From positions 124,001 through 188,000 of the forward strand of contig NZ_FXAK01000008.1 of the NCBI RefSeq assembly GCF_900177515.1: a stretch of DNA of 64,000 bases, in the 5' to 3' direction. Shown piece after piece: positions 36,350-43,837 of the stretch. The notes under the pieces are model-generated. The model was given only the letters and a program-made list of their open reading frames with translations, did not search any database and was not told where the DNA came from. This DNA is from Azospirillum oryzae (lineage in GTDB: Bacteria > Pseudomonadota > Alphaproteobacteria > Azospirillales > Azospirillaceae). Numbering within the stretch: position 1 is the first letter of the stretch; the number at the start of each line of letters is the position of its first letter. The translations under genes were made by a program, and so were the position numbers.

Positions 36350-37714
36350 TTAAAGCCTCCCCGTTCTCACAACCTCGGCGAGGAAGCGATAGCTGTCCTT
36401 CGGCGTGCGCTCCAGCGTGTCGTAATCGACGCGCACGATGCCGAACCGCTTCGACAGGCCGAAGGCCCATTCGAAATTGTCCAGCAGGCTCCAGCACAGA
36501 TAGCCTTTGACGTTGCAGCCGTCGGCCAGCGCCTTCGCCACCGATTCCAGATGCTCGCGGTAGAACAGCACCCGCTCGGCATCGTGGATCTGGCCGTCCG
36601 GCGTCACCACGTCGTCATAGGCGCAGCCGTTCTCCGCGATGTAGACGGCGGGGTTGCCGTAGCCGGTGCGGAGTTCGGTCAGCAGGTCGTACAGCCCCTC
36701 CGGCTGCACCGGCCATGCCATGCCGGTCCAGCGCCGGCACTGCGCCTCGCCCCAGCCGACGTCGAAGGGCCGCCCCTCCTCATGCTTCATCGTCATGCGG
36801 GAGTAGTAATTGATGCCCAGCAGGTCGATGGGATAGCGGATCGCCTCCTCGTCGCCGGGCAGCACGAAATCCGCCATCTTGTCGGCCAGCAGCGCCGGGA
36901 TCTGCCCGCGCATCAGACCATCCAGCGTCACCCGGTTCCACACCGCGTCCCAGCGGGCGGCGGCGGCCACATCCTCCGGCCGGTCGCTGTCGGGGACGCT
37001 CGGCTGCAGGTTCAGGACGGTGCCCAGCGTCAGGCCGGAATGCTCCGCCGCGATGGCACGCAACGCGGCACCCTGCGCGAGGTTCTGGTGGTGCAGGGCG
37101 CGCAGGATGCCCTGTTCGCCCAGCTTGTGGCCGGGGGCGTGCTCGCCCACGCCATAGCCGAAGATGGCGACGACGTTCGGCTCGTTCAGCATCATCCAGG
37201 TCTTGACCCGGTCGGCCAGCCGGGCGGTGACGATGCGGGCATAGTCGGTGAAGGGACCGACGATCTCCCGCCCCTGCCAGCCGCCGGCATCCTCCAGCGG
37301 CTGCGGCAGGTCCCAATGATAGAGGCAGGCCATCGGCGTGATCCCGGCCTCCAGCAGCCCGTCGACCAGCCGGTCGTAGAAGTCGAGGCCGCGAGGCTCC
37401 ACCGCCCCGGTTCCCGTCGGCAGGATGCGCGGCCAGGCGATGGAGAAGCGGTAGCTGTCGAAGCCCGCCGCCTTCATCAGCGCGATGTCCTCCGGAAAGC
37501 GGTGGTAATGGTCGCATGCGACGGCGGCGCTGCTGCCGTCCATGATGCGTCCATCAGCGGTGAAGGTGTCCCACACGCAAGTCCCGCGCCCGTCGGCATT
37601 CACCGCGCCTTCGATCTGGTAGGAGGCGGTGGACGCGCCCCAGTGGAAATCGGGCGGGAAACTCAGCGGTCTGGCATCGGCGGCCTGGGACACGGGCTGG
37701 CTGAAGCTGTCCAT
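36350..37714 (-). CDS. cytoplasmic GH1 beta-glucosidase
   Basis: 454 residues. After a short N-terminal leader, a full GH1 barrel: FHWGASTASYQIEGAV, acid/base Glu in LNEPNVV near 178, nucleophile Glu in IAENG near 361 and CWSLLDNFEWAFGL. No export signal. It is clearly homologous to the Tat-exported GH1 at 9.3-10.7 kb but lacks its leader. Start ATG 37714 has a strong GGAGG site. Divergent from the GH4 gene, with which it may share control for uptake and breakdown of plant or microbial beta-glycosides. Confidence 0.93.
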   Translation of the reverse strand: MDSFSQPVSQAADARPLSFPPDFHWGASTASYQIEGAVNADGRGTCVWDTFTADGRIMDGSSAAVACDHYHRFPEDIALMKAAGFDSYRFSIAWPRILPTGTGAVEPRGLDFYDRLVDGLLEAGITPMACLYHWDLPQPLEDAGGWQGREIVGPFTDYARIVTARLADRVKTWMMLNEPNVVAIFGYGVGEHAPGHKLGEQGILRALHHQNLAQGAALRAIAAEHSGLTLGTVLNLQPSVPDSDRPEDVAAAARWDAVWNRVTLDGLMRGQIPALLADKMADFVLPGDEEAIRYPIDLLGINYYSRMTMKHEEGRPFDVGWGEAQCRRWTGMAWPVQPEGLYDLLTELRTGYGNPAVYIAENGCAYDDVVTPDGQIHDAERVLFYREHLESVAKALADGCNVKGYLCWSLLDNFEWAFGLSKRFGIVRVDYDTLERTPKDSYRFLAEVVRTGRL

Positions 37715-37921
37715 TGCTATCCTCCCACGGGGACGTTCGTTTTTCCCAGCATGCCGCAGCCGGACCGTCTTCGCCATGGGACAAGCATGCGGCCGGCATG
37801 GGCGCGACGCGGTGGCGCATCAGGGCGTGGCTGCACGCAGGGACTGTGCGGACCCGTCCGAAAGGCGTAGCCTGTTGCGATAAGACGGCGGTCAGCCGCT
37901 CCGCTCACGGAGGAAAAACCC

Positions 37922-39220
37922 ATGTCGAATTGCATTGGGCCAAACACCACGAAAATCGTCTTCATCGGCGCCGGCAGCGCCGCCTTCGGGCTCAGCCTGT
38001 TCCAGGACCTGTTCTCCACCCGCGAGTTGGCCGGCAGCACCCTGACGCTGGTCGACACCAACAGGCAAGCGCTCGACCGCATGGCGGCGCTGGCCGAGGT
38101 GATGAACCGCCACGGCGACGCCGGCATCGTCATCGAGAAGACCACCGACCGCAAGGCGGCCCTGCAGGGCGCCGGCTTCGTGCTGTGCGCCATCGCCATC
38201 GACCGCAACCGGCTGTGGAAGCTGGATTTCGAGGTGCCGAAGAAGCACGGCATCCGCCACACGCTGGGCGAGAACGGCGGCCCCGGCGGGCTGTTCTTCA
38301 CACTGCGCACCCTGCCGCTGATCGTCGACATCGTCCGCGACGTCGAGGCGATCTGCCCCGACGCGCTGTTCATCAACCTGTCGAATCCGGAAAGCCGCAT
38401 CGTCCTGGGCCTGTCGCGCTGCACCAGTGTACGGACGCTGGGGCTCTGCCACGGCATCTTCCTGGCGCGCTGGTTCATCTGCCAGATCCTGGGCATGGCC
38501 GAGAAGGAGGTCGATGTCTGGGGCGCCGGGCTGAACCATTTCCAATGGCTGACCGCGATCCGCGAGAAGGCGACGGGGCGCGACCTCTACCCGCTGCTGC
38601 GCGAACGGGAAGCGACGCACGACCCGTCCTTCACCCCGCTGGCGCGCCGCCTGTTCCACGCCTTCGGCCTGTGGGTCACCCCCAGCGACGACCACACCGG
38701 CGAGTTCCTGCCCTATGGCTGGGAAGCCGGGGAGCATGGGTTCGACTTCCGCCACGACGAAGAGGGCCGCGTCATCCTGCGCGACCTGATGGACGGCGTC
38801 ATCGACGGCAGCAAGCCGATCCCCGACGATTGGACCAAGCCGTCCTGGGGCGAGCGGGCGGTGGCGGTGATCGCCGGGCAGTTGCACAACCAGAAGCGCT
38901 TCATCGAGAGCGGCATCGTCATCAACCGCGGCGTCATCCCCGGCCTGCCCGACGAGCTGGCGGTGGAGGTGCCGCTGGTGGCCGACGCCGCCGGCATCCA
39001 CCCGATCTCACTCGGCCGCCTGCCCGACGGCATCGTCAAGCTGCTGTCGGTCCAGGCGAATGTGCAGCAATTGTCGGTGGAGGCGGCGCTGCACGGGTCG
39101 AAGGAACTGGCGCTGCAGGCCCTACTGATCGACCCCGTCATCAATTCCAGCACCGCCGCCGTCGCCATCCTGGACGAGCTGTGGGAGGCGAACCGGCCCT
39201 ACATCCGGGCTTGTTTGTAG
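37922..39220 (+). CDS. GH4 family NAD-dependent glycosidase
   Basis: 432 residues. N-terminal Rossmann motif FIGAGSAAFG; LSNPE segment; Cys in CHG and the Asn/His in GLNHF fit the NAD- and Mn-dependent GH4 mechanism, which cleaves alpha- or beta-glycosides through a redox step at C3. Closest in look to the alpha-galactosidase/alpha-glucosidase or alpha-glucuronidase branch; exact substrate open. Good RBS GGAGG before ATG 37922. Divergently oriented with the GH1 gene; the 207-base gap probably contains shared control. Confidence 0.9.
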   Translation: MSNCIGPNTTKIVFIGAGSAAFGLSLFQDLFSTRELAGSTLTLVDTNRQALDRMAALAEVMNRHGDAGIVIEKTTDRKAALQGAGFVLCAIAIDRNRLWKLDFEVPKKHGIRHTLGENGGPGGLFFTLRTLPLIVDIVRDVEAICPDALFINLSNPESRIVLGLSRCTSVRTLGLCHGIFLARWFICQILGMAEKEVDVWGAGLNHFQWLTAIREKATGRDLYPLLREREATHDPSFTPLARRLFHAFGLWVTPSDDHTGEFLPYGWEAGEHGFDFRHDEEGRVILRDLMDGVIDGSKPIPDDWTKPSWGERAVAVIAGQLHNQKRFIESGIVINRGVIPGLPDELAVEVPLVADAAGIHPISLGRLPDGIVKLLSVQANVQQLSVEAALHGSKELALQALLIDPVINSSTAAVAILDELWEANRPYIRACL

Positions 39221-39247
39221 GGAGCCTGTCGGCCGATCCGATACGAA

Positions 39248-39280
39248 AACGGCCGGGAGCGCTGTCGCTCACCGGCCGTT
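39248..39280 (-). terminator. intrinsic terminator after the small minus-strand gene
   Basis: A 9-bp stem (39248-39256 with 39272-39280) continued by GAGCG/CGCTC (one bulged A) and a CTGT loop; on the minus strand it is followed by TTTT. It lies between GH4 and the small gene and may end both transcripts. Confidence 0.8.
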
Positions 39281-39303
39281 CGGCGGGGAAGATGGGCCAG
39301 CGG

Positions 39304-39483
39304 TTACGGCTTCGGCTCTGCACGGAGAGCGCGGGCGCGAAGGAATGCGTCACGGCAGGACTTGTTCACCGCAGTGGCGATCGGTTCGGGCAAGCGACCA
39401 CCGTTGGCATCCAGATGAGCCATCAGGCTTTCGCCATCGACGCCGCTGCCGTTCTCCTGTGGCTTACGCTTCGGAATGCCCAT
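39304..39483 (-). CDS. small hypothetical protein
   Basis: 59 residues, strongly charged and hydrophilic (GIPKRKPQENGSG, then a helical C-terminal half VNKSCRDAFLRARALRAE with a single Cys). Not recognised. A GGAGG site precedes ATG 39483. It follows the 156-residue unknown gene on the same strand by 85 bases, and both are lower in GC than the genes around them. Could be an antitoxin-like or regulatory peptide; no evidence beyond arrangement. Confidence 0.6.
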   Translation of the reverse strand: MGIPKRKPQENGSGVDGESLMAHLDANGGRLPEPIATAVNKSCRDAFLRARALRAEPKP

Positions 39484-39568
39484 ACTCGTATCCTCCCGCG
39501 CTCCTCGCACCGGCCTGATGGCGATCATACACAATGTAACATGCACAACTATGAAATTTCATAGTTGG

Positions 39569-40039
39569 TCACCCGGTACGGTGCTCCCAACTCCAGCGGC
39601 GATCAATATCCTGTAGGATCGGCCCTGCCCTGTAGCCAAGCTTGGTCAGGAAATCGACTGTCTTCCGGAAGCGCAGGGGAAACTCGCCGAGCGGGAGTTG
39701 CTCTTCGGTACGGCAGACGACAACGGCCGGGCGATATCGGTCGAGGAGAATCCGGGTGCACTCGTGCAGGAGGTCGAGCACATGGTGCTTCACATCCGGG
39801 TGATAGACCCCCCTGGCCTCATCGCGCCTGTAATGCATCCATCCCCTGTCGAGCACCGCGTCGTAAACGTGGATGCCATGTAGAAGCTCGTACCTGCCGC
39901 CGCCCTGATGCTTCAGAGCAGCCGCTGCCGAGATGACCTGCTCCTGCTCGAAGTCCATGGTGATGTCGGTCAAGCAGATGACATAGGGCGGCTCTTCAAG
40001 CAGCCGGAACTCGTAAGGCGGCAGGCACGCTTCTAACAC
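39569..40039 (-). CDS. hypothetical protein, low-GC patch
   Basis: 156 residues from GTG 40039; family not recognised. A mixed alpha/beta cytoplasmic protein with Asp-, His- and Tyr-rich stretches (WMHYRRDEARGVYHPDVKHH; DIDRRWSWEHRTG at the end) and three Cys. A second start, ATG 39958, would remove 27 residues. Lower GC and codon use different from neighbours suggest transfer. It is upstream of a 59-residue gene on the same strand, as in many toxin-antitoxin pairs, but no toxin fold is recognised. Confidence 0.55.
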   Translation of the reverse strand: MLEACLPPYEFRLLEEPPYVICLTDITMDFEQEQVISAAAALKHQGGGRYELLHGIHVYDAVLDRGWMHYRRDEARGVYHPDVKHHVLDLLHECTRILLDRYRPAVVVCRTEEQLPLGEFPLRFRKTVDFLTKLGYRAGPILQDIDRRWSWEHRTG

Positions 40040-40123
40040 GGGCAGTGGCCCCCGGTTGTGGACGCCCGCAATTTAATCGCGTTGCCCGGGAATGGGAAAG
40101 GGTGTGACGCAGATCTCCCCTCT

Positions 40124-41275
40124 TTAAGTCCGTCCCCGCCGGATCAGCCGGGCAGAGGCGAAGCCCAGCCCGGCGGTCAGCGCGCCGACGCCGAGGAACA
40201 GCGGCGCGAAGCCGGTGTGGGTGGAGATGTAGCCGTACAGAACCGGGCCGATCCCCTGGCCGATGAAGAAGCTCGACGCGAACAGGGCCAGCGCCGACCC
40301 GCGGGCGGTCGGCGCCAGCTCCGTCGCCTGGGTCTGCATGGTGTTGTGCAGCATGTAGAAGCCGAAGCCGGCGACCAGGAAACACAGGCTCACCACCGGC
40401 CAGGGCACCGGGAAGGCGATGACCAGATAGGCCAGACCGGCGGCCAGACCGCCGGCCTTCATCATGCCCCATTGGCCGAGCGAGGCGATCAGCCGCCGCA
40501 CCACGGCGCTGTAGAAGACGCCGCCGATGGCAAAGGCGGCGATGGTCAGCCCGGCCTGGAAGGCGCCGGCCGCGCCATGTTCGATCAGCACCGGCGCCAC
40601 GAAGGGGAAGACGCCGAAGATCAGCAGCCCTTCCGCCGCCACGGTGGCGAAGACGATCAGCGACGCCGGGTTGGTCAGCACCGTGGCATAGCGCCGCTGC
40701 GCGTCCGCCACCGACAGCGGCGACCGCGTCTCCACCTCCCGCGCCAGCCCGATCAGGGCGGCGACGCAGATCAGCGCGGTCAGCCCGGAGGACAGGCCGA
40801 ACACCATGCGCCAGCCGAACGCCTCGGCCAGGGCGCCCGACACGGCGGAACCGGACATCTGCCCGAGGATCACAGCCAGCAAAAAGCGGCTGATGGCGAT
40901 CTGGCGCTCCTCATAGGGCACGCGGTCGCCGATCAGCGCCATGGAGGCCGGGATGATGCCGCCGGCGAAGGCGCCGGCCAGCACGCGCCCGGCCATCACT
41001 GTGCCGTAGCTCGGCGCGATGGTGGACAGCACGAGGCCGACCGTCAGAATCGACAGGGCCAGCCGGACCAGCCGCGACTTGCCGATGGCGTCGCCGACCG
41101 GTCCCAGCACGATCTGCATCAACGCATAGGGAAGCGTGTAGGCCGACGCCAGCAGCGCCGCCTGCCGCACCGTGACGCCGAGGTCGTCGGCGATCAGCGT
41201 CAGCATCGGATCGGTGGTGCGCAGAGAAAAGGCGCTGGCGAAGCCGGCGAGGCCGAGCAGGAAGATGAGACGCAT
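40124..41275 (-). CDS. MFS transporter
   Basis: 383 residues with twelve predicted membrane helices. The loop 2-3 motif is modified (GPVGDAIGKSRLVRL, typical GxLxDRxGRR region), and a central loop near 195-205 splits the two six-helix halves. Looks like a drug or metabolite exporter of the arabinose-efflux type; the substrate cannot be assigned. ATG 41275 is used; a TTG at 41305 would give a longer N-terminus. Its promoter region is shared with the NTF2-like gene. Confidence 0.87.
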   Translation of the reverse strand: MRLIFLLGLAGFASAFSLRTTDPMLTLIADDLGVTVRQAALLASAYTLPYALMQIVLGPVGDAIGKSRLVRLALSILTVGLVLSTIAPSYGTVMAGRVLAGAFAGGIIPASMALIGDRVPYEERQIAISRFLLAVILGQMSGSAVSGALAEAFGWRMVFGLSSGLTALICVAALIGLAREVETRSPLSVADAQRRYATVLTNPASLIVFATVAAEGLLIFGVFPFVAPVLIEHGAAGAFQAGLTIAAFAIGGVFYSAVVRRLIASLGQWGMMKAGGLAAGLAYLVIAFPVPWPVVSLCFLVAGFGFYMLHNTMQTQATELAPTARGSALALFASSFFIGQGIGPVLYGYISTHTGFAPLFLGVGALTAGLGFASARLIRRGRT

Positions 41276-41343
41276 GGAGGATCCGAACGGCGACGGTGAC
41301 GGCAAAGGTGATGGTTTTGGACCTTAGCCGGATCGCCGGCGCG

Positions 41344-41357
41344 CGTACCGCGGTACG
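41344..41357. promoter_or_regulatory. 14-bp perfect palindrome, possible operator
   Basis: CGTACCGCGGTACG, a complete dyad in the 231-base divergent region between the MFS gene and the NTF2-like gene. The position suits a repressor site serving either side; no regulator is assigned. Confidence 0.4.
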
Positions 41358-41506
41358 ACGGTGATGGCAGGCATGCGCGCGCCGCGGGATCATTCGTGTA
41401 CGGCATTACCTGCCACGTAATCGATTCAGCTCCCGCCATCGGGCAATTCTGGGTTCGCCGGGACAATCCGGCGGCCAGGACAACGAACCGAGAAAGGGAC
41501 CTGACG

Positions 41507-41884
41507 ATGACCGACGCGACCCACACCCCCGCCGCAATCGCCGACCTCTACATCGCCGCCTGGAACGAGACCGACCCGCAGCGCCGCCGCGCCCTGATCG
41601 CGCAGGGCTGGAGCGAGGATGCCAGCTATCTCGACCCGCTGGCGGGGGTGAGCGGCCATGACGGGCTGGACGCCCTGATCGATGCCGTGCAGCGGCAGTT
41701 CCCCGGCCTGCGCTTCAGCCTGCTGGGGGCCGTGGACGGGCACAATGACCGGCTGCGCTTCTCCTGGGCGCTGGGGCCGGAAGGTGGCGAGCCACTCGCC
41801 CGCGGTACCGATTTTGCCCTGCTGGCGGCGGACGGACGGCTGCGCAGCGTCACCGGCTTCCTCGACCAGATGCCGACGGCCTGA
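41507..41884 (+). CDS. NTF2/SnoaL-like protein
   Basis: 125 residues, alpha+beta cone fold of the NTF2 superfamily (IADLYIAAWNETDPQRRRALI, then SYLDPLAGVSGHDGLDALI, GLRFSLLGAVDGHNDRLRFSW). Such proteins act as isomerases, cyclases or binding folds and cannot be assigned here. AGAAAGGGA before ATG 41507. It is 27 bases upstream of the alpha/beta hydrolase gene and probably cotranscribed. Confidence 0.8.
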   Translation: MTDATHTPAAIADLYIAAWNETDPQRRRALIAQGWSEDASYLDPLAGVSGHDGLDALIDAVQRQFPGLRFSLLGAVDGHNDRLRFSWALGPEGGEPLARGTDFALLAADGRLRSVTGFLDQMPTA

Positions 41885-41911
41885 ACCAGACCTATTGCCG
41901 GGAGATCGATC

Positions 41912-42727
41912 ATGGGCTTCATCCACACCGACGACGGCGTGCGCCTGTTCTACCGCGATTGGGGCAAGAAGGAGAGCAGCCGACCGATCCTGTTCGTGTC
42001 GAGCTGGTCGCTGACCTCCGACGCCTGGGCCTATCAGATGGCGCCGCTGTCCGAGCAGGGCTGCCGTTGCATCGCCTTCGACCGCCGCGGCCACGGCAAG
42101 TCCGACGAGTCCCCGTCCGGCTACGGCTTCGACCGGTTGGCGGACGACATCGCCACGCTGATCGACGGGCTGGATCTGCGGGAGGTGACTCTGGTCGGCC
42201 ATTCGATGGCGACGGGGGAGATCGTGCGCTACCTGACCCGGCATGGCGCCGCGCGGGTAAAGGGGGTGGTGATGGTGGGCACCATCACGCCGCTGATGGC
42301 GCGGACCGACGACAACCCCGAAGGCGTCGATCCGGCGATGTTCGAGGCGTTCCGGACGGAGCAGCTGCTGCGCGACTTCCCGAAATGGCTGGGCGACAAC
42401 ATCGACCCCTTCGTGACCGGGGAGACATCAGCGGAGATGAAGGGCTGGATCGTGGGCATGGCGCTGCAATCCTCGCTGTTGGCCCTGCTGGCGTGCAACC
42501 GCGCCATCACCTCGGCCGATTTCCGGGCGGAGCTGCCGGCCATCGCCGTGCCGACGCCGGTCGTCCATGGCGACCGCGACGTGACCACGCCGCTGGCGCT
42601 CGCCGAGCGCACGGTGGCGCTGATGCCGAACGCCACGCTGTCCTTCTATGAGGGGGCGCCGCACGGCCTGTTCATCACCCACCGCGACCGGTTCAACGCG
42701 GAACTGCTGGCCTTCGCCCGCGGATGA
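41912..42727 (+). CDS. alpha/beta hydrolase (haloperoxidase/esterase-like)
   Basis: 271 residues. Nucleophile elbow G-H-S-M-A near residue 98, preceding V-R-Y-L; an Asp in VVHGDRDVTTPL and a His in GAPHGLFITH complete the triad. The sequence style is that of the non-haem chloroperoxidase/ephydrolase group. Substrate unknown. It lies downstream of the NTF2-like gene and 54 bases upstream of the XRE regulator, which may control it. Confidence 0.88.
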   Translation: MGFIHTDDGVRLFYRDWGKKESSRPILFVSSWSLTSDAWAYQMAPLSEQGCRCIAFDRRGHGKSDESPSGYGFDRLADDIATLIDGLDLREVTLVGHSMATGEIVRYLTRHGAARVKGVVMVGTITPLMARTDDNPEGVDPAMFEAFRTEQLLRDFPKWLGDNIDPFVTGETSAEMKGWIVGMALQSSLLALLACNRAITSADFRAELPAIAVPTPVVHGDRDVTTPLALAERTVALMPNATLSFYEGAPHGLFITHRDRFNAELLAFARG

Positions 42728-42781
42728 CGGCAACGATGGCAGCCGAAAATATTGAGTCCGTATGGGTTCGGAGCACTCACC

Positions 42782-43837
42782 ATGCCCCATGGCACCTCTC
42801 AGACCACCGGCCGCAACGGCAGGGCACCGGCCGGGCCGCCGGTCGGCGCCCTGCTGCGGTCCTGGCGGCAGCGGCGTGGCCTCAGCCAACTCGATCTCGC
42901 CTGCGAGGCCGACATCTCCACCCGCCATGTCAGCTTCCTGGAGACCGGCCGGTCGCAGCCCAGCCGCGGCATGCTGATCCATCTGGCCGAACGGCTGGAC
43001 GTGCCGCTGCGGGAGCGCAACGCCCTGCTGGTCGCCGCCGGCTTCGCCCCGGTCTACAGCGAACACAGCCTGGACAATCCGGCGATGGAGGCGGCGCGCA
43101 GGGCGGTGGATCTGGTGCTGACCGGGCACGAGCCCTTCCCGGCGCTGGCGGTGGACCGGCATTGGCATCTGCTGGCAGCGAACCGGGCGGTGGCGCCGCT
43201 GCTGGAGGGGGTGTCGGCGAAGCTGCTGGCGGGACCGGTCAATGTCCTGCGCCTCAGCCTGCATCCCGACGGGCTGGCCGGCCGCATCGGTAACTGGGCG
43301 CAATGGCGGGAGCATGTGCTGTCCCGCCTGACCCGCCAGATCGAGGCGAGCGCGGACCCGGTGCTCGTGGCTCTGCGCAGCGAGTTGCAGGGCTATCCGG
43401 CGCCGGCCTCGTCTTTGGATGATGGCGGTGGCGAGACTGGGCATCATCCCGACGTGGTGGTGCCGCTGCGGCTGCACACGTCCGTTGGTTTGCTGAGCCT
43501 GTTCAGCACGACGACCGTTTTCGGGACGGCGGTGGACGTCACGCTGTCGGAACTGGCGATCGAGGCGTTCTTTCCGGCCGATGCAGAAACAGCGGAGAGG
43601 TTGCGCCAGAGGCTCGCCGAAATCCCCTCTCCCCCCGGGGAGAGGGTTAGGGTGAGGGGGTCGCGCGGCGACGATTCTCAAGAATCGCGTACTCTCCGTT
43701 CCCCACCAGAGCCACGCAATGCTTCCCCCTCACCCCGACCCTCTCCCCGGGGGGAGAGGGGGATTTCCCCTCGCCCCGCTCTCAGCTCATTGCGACGAGA
43801 CTGGCGTTGCCGCCGGCGGCGGTGGTGTTGGTGCTGA
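42782..43837 (+). CDS. XRE regulator with MmyB-type ligand domain, extended by a REP element
   Basis: 351 residues. N-terminal XRE helix-turn-helix (LRSWRQRRGLSQLDLACEADISTRHVSFLETGRSQPS) and the MmyB-like ligand domain (VNVLRLSLHPDGLAGRIGNW, FSTTTVFGTAVDVTLSELAIEAFFP). After residue 281 the frame runs into a REP-like palindrome and reads a 71-residue Pro/Arg/Ser-rich tail that ends in basic Trp/Cys residues and overlaps the 3' end of putA by 56 bases (tail-to-tail). The tail is probably an accident of the repeat rather than a domain. Likely regulates the neighbouring hydrolase. Confidence 0.82.
   Translation: MPHGTSQTTGRNGRAPAGPPVGALLRSWRQRRGLSQLDLACEADISTRHVSFLETGRSQPSRGMLIHLAERLDVPLRERNALLVAAGFAPVYSEHSLDNPAMEAARRAVDLVLTGHEPFPALAVDRHWHLLAANRAVAPLLEGVSAKLLAGPVNVLRLSLHPDGLAGRIGNWAQWREHVLSRLTRQIEASADPVLVALRSELQGYPAPASSLDDGGGETGHHPDVVVPLRLHTSVGLLSLFSTTTVFGTAVDVTLSELAIEAFFPADAETAERLRQRLAEIPSPPGERVRVRGSRGDDSQESRTLRSPPEPRNASPSPRPSPRGERGISPRPALSSLRRDWRCRRRRWCWC
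43621..43765. repeat. REP-like paired palindrome 4, at the XRE 3' end
   Basis: Inverted halves (43621-43660 and 43725-43765) carry CTCTCCCCC-GGGGAGAG palindromes. The centre holds a small palindrome CGATTCTCAAGAATCG at 43672-43687, matching the position of GACTCAAGAGTC in element 3. Confidence 0.8.
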
